A stretch of DNA of 64,000 bases from Zoroaster sp. YZ-2022 (GCA_029582265.1 CM055819.1:43533048-43597047); one strand, 5' to 3'; shown: positions 1-11,287, counted from the stretch's first letter. The notes: generated by a model from the letters alone, not told the origin. Made by a program: numbers and translations.

Positions 1-89
1 GTGATAAACAGTCTACCATAAGTTGAAGTAAATCATGACCTTGATGCAGTGTCCACACTCGAAGAAACCATCAGTGTATCTCTCAGCTC

Positions 90-259
90 TCCAATGGTAA
101 AGCTCCCTGCATAGATGTCATCCCTGCAGAGATATACAAAGTCTGTGATGTATACCTATTGCCATAAAACTCACCGAGCTCTTCTTAAACATGTGGAGAA
201 AATAAATCATCCCACACAATTTCAAAGATGCGGCCATAATCCACATCTACTGGCGTAAA
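90..259 (+). pseudogene. RTE-like LINE reverse transcriptase fragment
   Basis: In one frame the DNA reads LSNGKAPCIDVIPAEIYKV, the start of an RTE-type LINE reverse transcriptase. After a frameshift it reads KLTELFLNMWRK, then a stop, then IIPHNFKDAAIIHIYWRK. The second part corresponds to the conserved 'IP..FKDA.I.HIYK+K' block of the same family. The piece is short, frameshifted and carries a stop, so it is a dead remnant. It resembles the RT half of the larger LINE at 36107-37795. Confidence 0.7.
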
Positions 260-429
260 TCCGTGATGAAAAGTGGGGGTGATTTTGAAATTTGGGTACA
301 CGGTATAGCTTGATGTTCTGCATGTGTATTTTTTATTACAGGCATGGAACATTCTGGGCGGATGATGCTATGGATCACAAAGTGGGGATATATCCTCCTC
401 CCCCACCCAATCCTCACGGGATTTACGCC
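252..429. mobile_element. Small foldback (MITE-like) insertion
   Basis: Near-perfect inverted repeats of 15-16 bp lie at 252-266 and 414-429 (GGCGTAAATCCGTGA against its complement with one extra base). The LINE fragment ends at the left arm. This suggests a small inverted-repeat element, but no target duplication is obvious. Confidence 0.4.
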
Positions 430-761
430 CGTGCTGGGTGACTACCCGGAATGACAAGGTTTAGCACTGTAACATGCATGGGCATGGATACATGTTTCAG
501 GGTTTCTGTCAAGCGACCAAAGGGAAAAGATATGTGGTCCAATCTTACAAAATGAGTCAGAAGTATCCAGAGTTGTTTGTGTTAATCATGACATTGCACG
601 TGAATACAATGTTATATCACCCTATGTTAATTCACAAGATACTGACATATTTTTGGTTGCAAATTGAAGATGATAATGGGCTTGTTTACTGAACTGAATT
701 TTTTTTTTACAAATTTCCATAAAACTAAATTTGCAGCATTCGTTTACATACTGACAATTTT

Positions 762-832
762 GGAAACTCAGTTGGTAGAACGCTGGTACAGTTATCTAGA
801 GGTGACATGTTCAAATCCTGCTTCAGTAAATT
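762..832 (+). repeat. Degenerate tRNA-like SINE head
   Basis: An A-box-like CTCAGTTGGTAGA is followed about 35 bases later by GTTCAAATCC, which matches a B box. The spacing fits a tRNA-derived SINE head, but no clover-leaf could be completed, so it is not called as a tRNA gene. Confidence 0.35.
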
Positions 833-923
833 GTTCTTTGTTCACTTCATTCAAAAGAAAATCCACTTCAAAAATGATTGAGTTTATTTCAAATAGCAAC
901 AGTCATCAGTTTATCAAAATTGC

Positions 924-1174
924 ATGTTTATTAAAGTAATATTGTGCCACTTTGGCAACAATGGTTATTAGGTAACATTCCTTTCCAGTCTAAGAACTGC
1001 ATTGTTATAAGGACTACAGCAATATTGTACATCTCTTTTATATTGTTTTGATAATTACTACGCATTAATAAACGAAACAAACCCGTCTCCTTTTACGTAT
1101 TGTCATTGATTGCTTACAAACAATCTCAGCCATTGTTATGTATAATTTGGCAATACCAATGACCAATCAACGCC
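924..1174. repeat. Direct repeat, copy 1 (pairs with 2298-2549)
   Basis: About 250 bp closely match 2298-2549, including the stretch from the ATGTTTATT start through CCTTTCCAGTCTAAGAACTG to the AATAAACGAAACAAACCCGT block and a GACCAATCAA box. Copy 2 lies just upstream of the lectin gene promoter, so this looks like a duplicated upstream region without its gene. Apart from the items listed separately, 260-2290 holds no supported gene. It includes a C/G-rich patch near 1720-1862. Confidence 0.75.
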
Positions 1175-2297
1175 CTGTTACTTTTGTATTCAAATAGTTA
1201 ATGTCAGTTGAACTATTTGTGGTTTAATACAGAGCTGCAATAGTTTTGGATAACAGTCGTTGTTTTAAATTGTTAGTACATCGGTGAGTCAGAGCCGGTT
1301 ATGGTATACAAGATGTTCATTAGACCCAAACCAACCTTTTCTTTTCACCAAGCGATTAGTATTGAAAGGAATAAGGCTATTTTTTCCAAATTCACTTCGG
1401 CACATATTAACTATAAACACATGCTTCTAACGAATATTTTGAGAAATGTAAAAGAAAATGGCATGTTGTTCATCTTTCCTGAAGAAAATAGCAACGTCCT
1501 GGTGAAATTATCGGTAAAATATCGGTGAATATCGGTAAAAAAAACACTGGCGGTTGATCTTTAACTATCGCGTGGGCCCTATATTGATGGTCATTGTGTC
1601 TGAAGGCCTACCTTGTAGATAAATCTATTTTTGAGCATTCTAGAATTCACTGACAACAGTATAGGGGCGACAAAGCTAGGTCGAGCATTTTTCTCATTTG
1701 CTGTAAGCGGCGTAGCCACGAGGGACCTGGGGGGCACGTGTCCCCCACAAATTTCCAGTGCCCTCCCAGGTCCCCCAACGAAAAGTCCCGATAGTGCCCC
1801 CAAAAAAGAAAAGAAAAAGTAAAGGGAAAAACCTATACCCCCTGCCTCCCCCCCCCCCCCCGACTGAAAAGCAATTCCCCGTGTGGACCCTACTGCTGTT
1901 TTTTTTTTAGCTCTTCGCCGAAGCTCATGATCCTTTTACCAACTACTTATTATTGAAAACATGAAACTTTTTCTCTGAAATTGGTTAGGGTCCTACCCTC
2001 CCCTGCCATTTCAAATGAAACACAGTTTTATTAGCAACTGCTTTTTGGTATATTGGGTTTTGTTAGATCCACTGGATGTATTTGTCATCATAGGTCTGTT
2101 CTTCAGCGATTTCCAATACATGCGTGGAATTGTGCTTTCTTGTTTTTGCACCAATCTTAATTTTGTGCAAATCAATATAAAAACAGGAACTCATATTTTG
2201 ACAATTACGCCCAGAGATGGATACAACAAAACCCTGTACAGATCGTAAATATGTTGTGTAACCATCGAATGCACTTTAATAACTCTCTCCACAATTA

Positions 2298-2549
2298 CAT
2301 GTTTATTGAAGTAATATTGTGCAAGTACGGCAATAATGGTTATTAGGTAACATTCCTTTCCAGTCTAAGAACTGCATTGTTATAAAGGCTGCGGCAATAT
2401 TTTACATCTCTTTATATTGTTTTGATAATTACTACGCACTAATAAACGAAACAAACCCGTCTTGTTTTATTTATTGTTATCGATTGTTTTCAAGCAATAT
2501 CAGCCATTGTTGTGTAAGGGCGCACAACCATTGACCAATCAATGATGGG
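2298..2549. repeat. Direct repeat, copy 2 (upstream of lectin gene)
   Basis: Partner of 924-1174 with scattered substitutions. It ends in a CCAAT-type box (2533-2542) that starts the series of four such boxes upstream of the lectin gene. Confidence 0.75.
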
Positions 2550-2789
2550 ATGTATGATGGAGCGCCAAACTGAAAAGTCAATGTCAAAACCGTCACACCT
2601 CTTCATCAACAATGAGAAACAGTTTTAGCCAATCAAAGTGGCGGTTTCCATTCGTGTGGGAGGACACTTACCAATCAAAATACATGCGTTATATGTTGGA
2701 AATGCATCAACCAATCAGTAAATGGGCGATAAGTGACTTGCATCTTATGGTCCAACATGTAGGCAGATGCTCTATACCCTAATATATAG
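2533..2789 (+). promoter_or_regulatory. Candidate promoter: four CCAAT boxes and a TATA-like box
   Basis: CCAATCA motifs occur at about 2535, 2630, 2671 and 2711, all in the same orientation. A TATA-like TAATATATAG lies at 2780-2789. The putative start codon is about 340 bases downstream. The arrangement fits an RNA polymerase II core promoter, but the transcription start itself is not visible. Confidence 0.45.
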
Positions 2790-3130
2790 CTGCGTGCCGC
2801 CGAAAAGCTTCGTGACATTCTCAATTAACTTTCATATCAATAGCCATTTATACGTGATCTTCTGATGTAGAGAAAACTGACAAACATTCGAGTAGTAGGA
2901 TTTGAAACTTCTATCGTGGTATTTGAAACTGCTGAATGACTTTGATTTTGAAAAGGGCAACGAACAGAAGAACATTCTATTTGAATTGTTTCATCTACCA
3001 TTGTTTCTGAAAACTGCTGAATAAATTTGAGTTGAATACATTTCGAACAGTTTCGTTTACAGATTCGACAACGATGAAGCAAATACAAGACGTTGTACTA
3101 AGGAGCATTCCTCATTTCAAATATATCAAA

Positions 3131-4179
3131 ATGATTATAGCTTGTATAATGTTGATGATCGTAGCAGACGTGGAATCCTTTGGAAGTCATTGTGGTCGGC
3201 TGGAACACAAACTGTTCGTTGCAGAAAACAGAGTCCTCAAAAACTTTGTTTACAAGAATAAAACTCGACACAATCATGTCATTTGTGGACGAGACTGCAG
3301 CATGGATAAAGATTGTAAGTCATTCAATTTCTATGAATTCAATAAACTATGTGAGCTGAGTAACTCGACAAGGGCTGATCACATCCCGAAGATTTCTTTG
3401 AAGTACAATGAAGTCTTTACTTTGATGTAGATGTGGACACACCTCTGTACTCATTGCCTGACAGTTCACCAATCGTTATCGATCCACATAGAAGTTGCAA
3501 GAAGCTGTTGGAGGCAGGTTACGTCACGAGTGGTGTGTACACAATCTATCCAGATGGATTTATCGAAGGTCTGCGTGTTTACTGCGACATGGAAATTGAC
3601 GGCGGGGGATAGATTGTGTTCCAACGACGGCAAGACGGCAGCGTGGACTTTTACCAAAACTGGACTGATTACCAAGGAGGATTTGGAGATCTTTCTGGTG
3701 AGTTCTGGCTTGGCAATGAGAACTTGGTGAAGCTGACCTCTGACGCTTCCCAAGGGGCTTGGCAGCTCCGCATAGATCTGGCAGACTGGTTCGGAAATAT
3801 GTCGTGGACGAAATACAATGACTTCAAAATACTGCCGGATAACTATATTCTACACGTTGACCAATATGATTACAGCAGCCCTGCAGGGGACGGGCTTTCG
3901 TATCATTTGACAAACCCTTTTTCCACGAAGGATCAGGACAACGATGGAGACTCAACTAAGCACTGGGCACAATATAATGAAGGCGCTTGGTGGCTACCAG
4001 GAGCAATGTCACATTTGAATGGTAAATATATGTCAAATTGGCGTACTAATTATAATAATAAAGGAATAAAGTGGTATTACTGGTTAGGAAATAAAATTTC
4101 TCAAAAAAAATGCAGTATGAAAATGCGTGAAACTGGCGTTTTTTCTGGACGGAATTTGAACGCCTTTTCTATGAAATAA
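3131..4179 (+). pseudogene. Secreted PAN/Apple plus fibrinogen-domain lectin (FREP-like), broken
   Basis: The chosen start at 3131 (MIIACIMLMIVADVES) gives a signal peptide; in-frame ATGs upstream (3032, 3074) only add a non-hydrophobic leader. A PAN/Apple-like segment with five cysteines follows (CGRLEHKLFV..., CGRDC, KDC, LCEL). The frame then shifts between about 3412 and 3430. From 3421 the fibrinogen-related domain reads on: CKKLLEAGY, GEFWLGNE, the DQDND calcium-site region, GAWW, LNGKY, and MKMRE near the end. In the usual GGG-W-VFQRR motif the tryptophan codon is TAG (3610-3612). The two cysteines that normally flank GAWW are replaced (KHWAQ; PGAMSH). Such proteins are secreted carbohydrate-binding lectins of invertebrate innate immunity. 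The whole reading is one exon. Two lesions indicate a young pseudogene, or a sequencing or assembly error. Confidence 0.85.
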
Positions 4180-4301
4180 TTATTGACATAAGGCAGTTTT
4201 GATAAAATGAACGAAAGATTAGTACAACCTGGAAACAACTACACATAACCAATTTTAACAACACTTGTTAGGTTAGGCCTTTACCAGTAATTCAGTACCT
4301 G

Positions 4302-4307
4302 AATAAA
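4302..4307 (+). terminator. Candidate polyadenylation signal
   Basis: AATAAA lies about 120 bases after the lectin stop codon, followed by an A run. It is a plausible 3' end signal for that gene. Confidence 0.4.
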
Positions 4308-4550
4308 AAAAATGGCCGAATTACATTTTAACTTTGTCAGTGTCAAAGGTGTTGATAGGCTTTGTATCAACAATCGTTACAACTTAAGAAAGTTCTCTCA
4401 GGATGTGCAAGGTAACCCCCCCCAAAAAAAAGGCTAGTCAAGTCTACGTACAGTGTCAGTAGATAATGGTTGGGTTTTTCGTACAGTTCAGTATCAGTTC
4501 AATTTATGAACGCCAGTCTATGGGAAATTACCACGTCCATCCTATATTCT

Positions 4551-4720
4551 CCTGAGGACGATCAGAGCATACTGATCGAAACGTTGAGTTGTACCTCCAG
4601 TTCTTTTCAGAACTAACTACTACTCAATTAAGAATTTCACATGGTGTCACCGCAACTAGTCTTACTTATCCTCCTCACCATGCAAAGCTACAAGTTTTAC
4701 CCATCCTATATGCGCAAAAG
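4551..4720 (+). mobile_element. Repeat family with hammerhead-like core, copy 1
   Basis: CTGAGGA (4552-4558) is followed by a perfect 7-bp hairpin (CGATCAG at 4559-4565 with CTGATCG at 4572-4578) and then GAAAC (4578-4582). The order resembles a hammerhead ribozyme core, and such motifs are known from terminal repeats of Penelope-like retroelements. The following bases (ACCTCCAGTTCTTTTCAGAA and onward) recur at 5629-5866 and 29393-29460, which shows a dispersed family. Assignment to Penelope-like elements is inference. Confidence 0.5.
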
Positions 4721-4919
4721 CGTATTTACAAATTATGTTCTAAAAACCTGTTTACTGACAAGTAGACGTACCAATCATGTTGAGACAGAATTCACAGAAA
4801 GGAGCGGTCCAGCAACTTTCATTTAAAACATAGAAACAAATTTACAACATACTTAGTTTTTCGTCTTTTTCTCAAAATACGTGAGCACCTGATAAAACTT
4901 TCGCAAGACTGTTTGCAAT

Positions 4920-5060
4920 GACGCCATGTAAACATTCTCTTTTGAGTCAGAGCATACTGATCGAAACGTCGAGTTGTGAACAACCAATTCTTTTCAGAAC
5001 TAATTACTACTCAAAAGAGAATTTCTACATGGTGTGTCACCGCAAACAGTCTTTACTTTC
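4920..5060 (+). mobile_element. Repeat family with hammerhead-like core, truncated copy 2
   Basis: Carries the 3' half of the core (CAGAGCATACTGATCGAAAC ending at 4977) and the same downstream sequence. The CTGAGGA half is replaced by unrelated bases. The stretch 5060-5490 holds no feature I can support. Confidence 0.45.
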
Positions 5061-5490
5061 ACAAGTTAGTTTTATGATTATTAGAGGGTTCATCAAACGT
5101 ATATTTCCAAATTCCATTGTTGAACCTTCCCTTGAATTCACGCTGTGGTCATATTATGCAATAGCTTTTCTGACAGTTTAAGATTGTATTCTGTAAGGAA
5201 AACGAGGTTTATGTATATTTTCAATCCATCAATAAAAATTTATCACTTTAAAATTAGCAATAATGAAAACCCCGTTTTTGTGGGTCTTGTATGTATATAG
5301 AACGATGGTGCAATATAGGCCTATGTCATGGGTCTGTAGCGGGTAGCATAGCACGCAAGGACCCGGTGCTCTGCCATTGTAGATGGGAAGCTATTTTCTC
5401 TGCAGTACACTTACTCAAATAGCTTAGAAATTGCCATAGAAATCTAATTTAAAAAGGTTCTTCAGTAATTAATTCACCAACACATTCGAC

Positions 5491-5556
5491 TGGAATGGTA
5501 GTCTAGTGGTTAGAACGCTGCCATGCTAATAAGAGATACTGAGTTCCAAACTAGGT
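5491..5556 (+). repeat. Degenerate tRNA-like head
   Basis: GTAGTCTAGTGGTTAGAACG resembles the D-arm region of a tRNA. About 35 bases later GAGTTCCAAACT is a weak B box. It sits directly beside the inverted repeat pair and is probably a SINE relic. Confidence 0.3.
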
Positions 5557-5628
5557 TTATCAACATTTTTATAAATTTGTTTGTATACCTTTTTATATAG
5601 AATTTGTAGCTTTGCATGGTGAGGAGGA

Positions 5629-5866
5629 TAAGTAAGAGTAATTGCGGTGACACCATGTGAAATGCTCAATTGAGTAGTAATTAGTTCTGAAAAGAACTGG
5701 AGGTACAACTCGACGTTTCAATCAGTATGCTCTGATAAGAGATCTGATCCTGAGGACGATCAGAGCATACTGATCGAAACGTCGAGTTGTACCTCCAGTT
5801 CTTTTCAGAACTAATTACTACTCAATTGAGCATTTCACATGGTGTCACCGCAATTACTCTTACTTA
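5629..5866. repeat. Head-to-head inverted pair of the hammerhead-like repeat
   Basis: Left arm 5629-5734 and right arm 5763-5866 are near-perfect inverted copies of about 105 bp with a 28-bp spacer. The right arm is preceded by the full core (CTGAGGA 5750-5756, GAAAC 5776-5780). In the left arm the same core has one change (ATTGAAAC). Both arms encode the same short frame beginning MYLQFFSELITTQLSISHGV, which reflects the duplication and not a gene. Confidence 0.75.
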
Positions 5867-6109
5867 CCTTTTTATACATTGTTTTGTCTATGAAACGATT
5901 GAAACAATTGCAGCCAAATTTGCTGGATCGATTGGAAGTTTGCCGCGACGTTTTCACATAGGGGTATGAACGTTTGCGTCATCTGTGCAGCCTCTCTTAG
6001 CCAACATACTTTGTGTATGGGGAACTTAGTCTGATATTTGAAAAACTGCGTATACATGTTAGAATGTGTCACTAAAAACAAATTACCACAAAAAAAGCGC
6101 GTCAACACA

Positions 6110-7290
6110 CCGAGTTTGAAGGCGACCTGTGACCAAATACCGAACTCCTTTTTGTTTGGACTTAGGGGATGTGTATGAAAAACTACATAATGTTTTACAA
6201 ACGTTTCCCATTATAAAACAAAATGGCGAACGGTCACATTCTGTGATGATGTATATTTTATTAATTATATACTTAGCATTGTCTTGTGCGTTTTGTTTTC
6301 TTTTGCGTTTTGTTTTGTTTCTAAAACCATGCTTCCCAATTGTTTTGAGAAATGTGTCATTCTATACTGTTTTCTTTTCTTTCCTCGAGTAAAAATATCA
6401 CTGTTCAGATGACGAACAAAAATGGTAAATAGCGACAAAAAGTCTAAGGGAAAGGTTTGCGGCATGCCTTCGCTAGATTATATATTTATATTTGATGAGT
6501 TCGCAACGTCTGGCGAGCTCTAAGTGATAAATAAATGCTTTTAATGTCTATATTTTAGTAGTACTTACTCTTTTATGAGAGTATAAACAGTCACTTTTAT
6601 GAATCTAGTAACAACTTGTTTGCTTTAAATTATGAAAAAGCGTAAATTCTTGTAAATATTTAGCACCTTATTTGGACTAAGATGGTCCGAATTTAATTTT
6701 AACAAAATTGTTTTGATAAGGAGTCATAAAGGATAAAGCAAAAACTACGTCGTCAAAATAATGGTCATCCTATATCCAGAAACCTGAAACAGTCTTATAA
6801 CATAGCCCGTGATAAAACTACAGCAAATTATTATTGCTATACTAAGATGTAATAATTGCAAATGTATAAAAAGTTCGAACAATACCAAATAAATCCATCA
6901 TTAAATTAATTGTCGTCCATAATAGTCCATAATAGCCAGATCATTACTTGACACTATTTCTTGTGGTTCTTGCTTACTTCTTTCTCTGAATAATTAAAAG
7001 TAATTTATTTAATGAACAAAGAGAATTTGACTGAATTAAGATAGATTAGAACCTGCAACTTGCGATCTCTCAAAATGTCGTAAGTTTTCCCGCCCATTAG
7101 TACATTCAGGAATACCATTGTATCTAATCCACATGCATGTATTCCTTATAGTTTTGGAGATAGAGCATGCATTCAAATGACGAATGCTCTAACTGGCTAT
7201 TTTTGTAATTTGGAAAAGTGACCAATACCGCATTGGTCAATATGCCAATTTAATTCGGGATTGGTCACTATGGCAAATTAGGGACGATAT
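6110..7290. other. AT-rich stretch without recognised features
   Basis: Only short unrelated open frames occur on either strand. No domain, RNA gene or clear repeat boundary was found. Confidence 0.5.
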
Positions 7291-7295
7291 ATAGG

Positions 7296-7352
7296 GATGA
7301 GCTTATAGCTCAGTTGGTAGAGCACTTATGGTAATCTGGAGGTCACGGGTAA
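7296..7352 (+). repeat. tRNA-like fragment (A box only)
   Basis: GCTTATAGCTCAGTTGGTAG is a good tRNA 5' half with an A box. The B-box region (GGAGGTCACGGGTAAAT) is degraded. It is probably a SINE head. The following ~600 bases to 7970 show nothing recognisable. Confidence 0.4.
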
Positions 7353-7970
7353 ATTTCTTTGTTCACGCCAATAATTGATTTCAGTTTAATCTCATGTGGA
7401 TCATTTGACGATTATTTTAGTATAAAAAGTGTAACATTTTCCATTACTGATTGTATCCGAGTAATTTTAGAGGTCATCTAACCTGAAAAAACTGAGGTGT
7501 TAAACAGAACCAGCGATGTCAACTAAATTCTGTCATGATGTTTATATTGGGTGATTTGCTTCAATATAGACACTACTAATAGTGTAATTTTCCTGTAATT
7601 CTTTCGACGGGATAATGAATAATTGATTATAGATTTTCTTATTATCCTCTTTGTTTTTTAAGTTTTAACACCTCAGTTTTTGCAGAGTATTGTATTGGTG
7701 TGAATAGCCTTATTAATTGTTTACAATACACATGTAGAGAACATTTGTCAACTGTATTTAAATTGTTAGTTTTAATCACTTCGTCAAACAACTAAAACAG
7801 CTCAGTTAATGTCATTTTCCAGTGATGTTTTGTATCGTATTGTATTGGTTGATTTCCTTCTGTGCATTTTTCTTTTGTTTTTAGTTACTTTCAATTAATT
7901 TTTAATATTTTTACATTGTATTTAATATTTGTATCTTAATATTTTATTGCATTACTGTACTTTTTATGTA

Positions 7971-8065
7971 AGCTGGGATCCATGGGAGATCAGTGAGTTT
8001 TTCTCACTGAATGGATCACCCAGGATAAATAAGAAATAAATTAAATTAAATTAAATTAAATTAAA
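7971..8065 (+). mobile_element. Non-LTR retrotransposon 3' tail with (TTAAA)n
   Basis: A short hairpin-forming segment (GTGAG...CTCAC; GGGATCC...GGATCACCC) ends in AATAAATAAGAAATAAA and then about five TTAAA repeats at 8039-8064. Structured 3' ends plus simple-repeat tails are typical of CR1-type LINEs. The rest of the element is not visible, so this is a 5'-truncated copy. Confidence 0.5.
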
Positions 8066-8202
8066 GCCTCTATAAACGATTGGTTATGTAATGTTTTATA
8101 AATACATTTCACATTGAACCTGAAAACATAAAATTGGTACAAAATTAATGATTGTATCAAATATTATAAGAAGGTATTCTGCTTGATCATCAGACACAAT
8201 AG

Positions 8203-9025
8203 GCCGTATTCATAAAAATAAGTAATTACTAACTAGTAAATGCTATAAGTCAAAGCAACAGCTAGGTAAGTAAAAGGTCTAGTCTAAGCAATTGCTAAAA
8301 ATCTTATTCATAACCATTTGCTAAATGATTACAGGTGTTACTTGCCACTGCTAGTAAGTTCTCAAGTAGTTGCTATTGTACTACAGTACCATCCACAAAA
8401 GGCAAATTCTAAAAAGCTAGAAAGCATGGTATAGGGCCAGAATAAAATAGTGGTGGTACAGATTCACTACCTTTCAACTATTTCCATCTCATCTTCTGTG
8501 GTTTCATATACATGTACGCTACGTGCTATAGGCCTTTTGGTTATATTGTAATTATACATCATGGAGTCTAACGATGCAACCACCGACTTAACACTCTCGT
8601 TGGTGTTAGTGTCAATTATTAAGGAATATCCTGAGCTCATAACAAAAAACAGCTTCCTGGCGTTAGAGCCAAAAAGGCTACAGCACTGAAAAGGCCCAAG
8701 AAATCATCATGACCAAAATGGGCCTTACCATGGATGAAAAGAAGATTGCCAAAAAAATCGCCAACATGAAAGCACAACTAAAGAAAAAGACAGATGCAAA
8801 GGAGACAGGAAACAGGAAAATAATCCTGTGTCCTTGGGAACAGGAATTTTCAGCCTGATTCAAGGTGCTGAAAACCCACTGTAACCAAGATGTCTTGTGC
8901 TGTTTCTGCTGGCTACTGCACCAGTCTCCAAGTTCAAATGCGAACAATAAGGTCAGTTTCTTATAAACTTTACTTTGACAGTGCAATCAAAACATTCAAA
9001 GAACAAATAAGTTTATGTTCAATTT
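8203..9025 (+). pseudogene. PIF/Harbinger-like remnant with Myb/SANT-like ORF
   Basis: From about 8642 one frame reads QLPGVRAKKATALK. After a one-base shift the next frame reads AQEIIMTKMGLTMDEKKIAK, KIANMKAQLKKKTDAKETGN, then PWEQEF before a stop near 8860. This lysine-rich helical pattern fits the C-terminal half of Myb/SANT-like proteins that accompany PIF/Harbinger transposases. The upstream GGCCGTATTCATAAAA (8203) resembles a terminal repeat of that group. No transposase is present. The N gap begins at 9026. Family assignment is inference. Confidence 0.4.
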
Positions 9026-9525
9026 NNNNNNNNNNNNNNNNNNNNNNNNNNNNNNNNNNNNNNNNNNNNNNNNNNNNNNNNNNNNNNNNNNNNNNNNNNN
9101 NNNNNNNNNNNNNNNNNNNNNNNNNNNNNNNNNNNNNNNNNNNNNNNNNNNNNNNNNNNNNNNNNNNNNNNNNNNNNNNNNNNNNNNNNNNNNNNNNNNN
9201 NNNNNNNNNNNNNNNNNNNNNNNNNNNNNNNNNNNNNNNNNNNNNNNNNNNNNNNNNNNNNNNNNNNNNNNNNNNNNNNNNNNNNNNNNNNNNNNNNNNN
9301 NNNNNNNNNNNNNNNNNNNNNNNNNNNNNNNNNNNNNNNNNNNNNNNNNNNNNNNNNNNNNNNNNNNNNNNNNNNNNNNNNNNNNNNNNNNNNNNNNNNN
9401 NNNNNNNNNNNNNNNNNNNNNNNNNNNNNNNNNNNNNNNNNNNNNNNNNNNNNNNNNNNNNNNNNNNNNNNNNNNNNNNNNNNNNNNNNNNNNNNNNNNN
9501 NNNNNNNNNNNNNNNNNNNNNNNNN
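9026..9525. other. Assembly gap (500 N)
   Basis: Exactly 500 N, the usual placeholder for a gap of unknown size. By comparison with unit B, the third exon of F5/8C domain A should lie here or just beyond the right edge of the gap. Confidence 0.98.
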
Positions 9526-10015
9526 AATTATGAGATTATTGGGCAAAAGCATCTATCAGTTGTTTTCCCCACTCCTCCCCTCCCAGGCACCCCGTGTATT
9601 GATAACGGGACACATGGGGATTGGGTATTGTTTTCATTGTTCAAGGGTCGGGATTTTGGTCACGCATAGTGATTTGATTAGTCAATAGGGATCCCCACCT
9701 ATTTTAAAATAACAAATTCATGAAATCCTGAGTTTTGTTTTCAATTTAAATTGAAGTTCATATTTTTTTCTCCTGTATTGTGTTTACATTTCGTTATTGA
9801 TGAGATGTAACGAGTATGATATTATGTAAATTTTTACAAAGAGGAAGAACAGGTTATCTTTCTCAGAGTTATCAGTTGTCCTTCGCCATTACAAATTTGT
9901 GAAAATAAATGTTTCATATTACAATAATTATATCGATTTGTTTGTAGTCAATTTATTATTTCCTATTCTTGGAAAATTGGAATCATTGCAAGTAGGCCAT
10001 GCCATTATTGCTAAC

Positions 10016-10209
10016 CTTCAATGGTAACCCATTTGCTCCAGTCACGTAGATCCAATCAGCCCCGTTGCCAGTGTACTTTATTTTAAATGTCTTTATCCAA
10101 TACCCACTATTGGCATACCCTTGTGTGATGATGCCAGTGACAGTAACTGACTCGTGGAGGTCCACACGAATCCACTGGTTCTGATTGGTGTACACTGCAC
10201 ACCAGCCAC
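10016..10209 (-). CDS. F5/8C domain of unit A, exon 2 of 3 (modular HYR/F5-8C gene)
   Basis: Middle exon of a discoidin-type domain that binds glycans or membranes outside the cell. It starts after CTACAG in phase 1 and reads GGWCAVYTNQNQWIRVDLHE, then SVTVTGIITQG, then YVTGANGLPLK. It ends in phase 0 before GTTAGC. The length (194 bp) equals its paralogs at 23423-23616 and 40542-40735. The matching third exon is hidden in the N gap. It is the most 3' exon of the gene that I can place. Confidence 0.85.
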
Positions 10210-11182
10210 CTGTAGAAATAGAAAGATCGGATATCTACGGATTGCTGTATATTGGTTTAGTTTGGCCCGGTTCGGTTCGGTTCGGTCTGATTTTTTCTAT
10301 ATAAGTGGGGTGTGTCATCTTGAATACTTTAGAATATCTGAGTGAACATTTGATATTGACATTCATGAAAATACCTAAAGGGACAATTATCGCAACGGCG
10401 TCGATTTCTTATTAAGATTTTGTTTGGGGGAACCGAACCGATAAATCTATGAAAATCTTGAAAATGACAAAAACATACATGTGATTCTGCATTTTAAAAG
10501 GTAATGTCGGCCATACTGGATATTGGACACAAAACTCAATTTTGTCAAAATTATTTTTGAAATATGACCCCAATCTCAACAACTAAATAAATGTCTAACA
10601 GTATCAAAAATCAGGTACTTAGCACTAACAAGTGGAAATTCAATTAGACGTGTTCAAAATAAACGTTTGTCATGGCAACCATGAACACCCATCATCGTTG
10701 TTTTGGGTATGAAGGGGTCATTAAGATAACATTTAAAAAAGTCGTTCTTGGAATATTAAAAACAAATCATTGAGATGTTCCCCCGGCTTCATAGGGATTC
10801 GATGATAATGGTACCAAACACATTAATATTGATTCCATCCAACAATTTTTGAGAAAACGTGAATCAACATTTAAAACTAAAACGGATCATCAGCTCAAGA
10901 TTTCTACATCAGATTGAATACAAATAATCTGAATGCAATATTTTCTTCTTAACATGTTGGTTTCTGTAAATATCTCTCTTTTTTTTATGAAGGATGAAAA
11001 CATTAATTTCATATAAATGTTATCAAAAGTGATAGGCCTTTGGATACATAACACCTTTTCTCCTACGCGGATGCAGGTTCCCACGTGACCATTTATAAAC
11101 TAATCACAATGTCTAAACTGTCATGGGGGTTATGACTTTTTTTGTAAATGAATGCAGAAGATATTTAGAAGATACGGTTTAC
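10210..11182 (-). other. Intron, near-identical to the unit B intron
   Basis: Aligns almost base for base with 23617-24604. A (GGTTC)n run has about three units here (10266-10290) and five in B. Together with 9526-10015 and 11288-11800 it marks the recent A/B duplication. Confidence 0.8.
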
Positions 11183-11287
11183 CATTATAATTGAGCCGAG
11201 AATGTTCCTTTTGCCAGGAACTTGACGAGGCTGACAAGCTGCTGCCAGGTATATCCCTACTCTCCATTCCTAGAGGATCACAGCAAT
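11183..11287 (-). CDS. F5/8C domain of unit A, exon 1 of 3
   Basis: Opening exon of the F5/8C domain: acceptor CATTTAG, then CCDPLGMESRDIPGSSLSAS and SRLNYNG, donor GTAAAC. Phase is 1 in and 1 out, 105 bp. The 'C.DPLGME...I' start is the classic beginning of discoidin domains, and its first cysteine normally pairs with the final GC of the domain. The second residue is Cys here (Arg in unit B, Ser in unit C), which gives an unusual CC pair. It joins to the exon at 10016-10209 to give LNYNGGWCAV. Confidence 0.85.

Noticed and set aside
8890..9669. Open frames of 172-259 codons spanning the N gap
   Set aside because: They consist of N translated as unknown residues and are not real frames.
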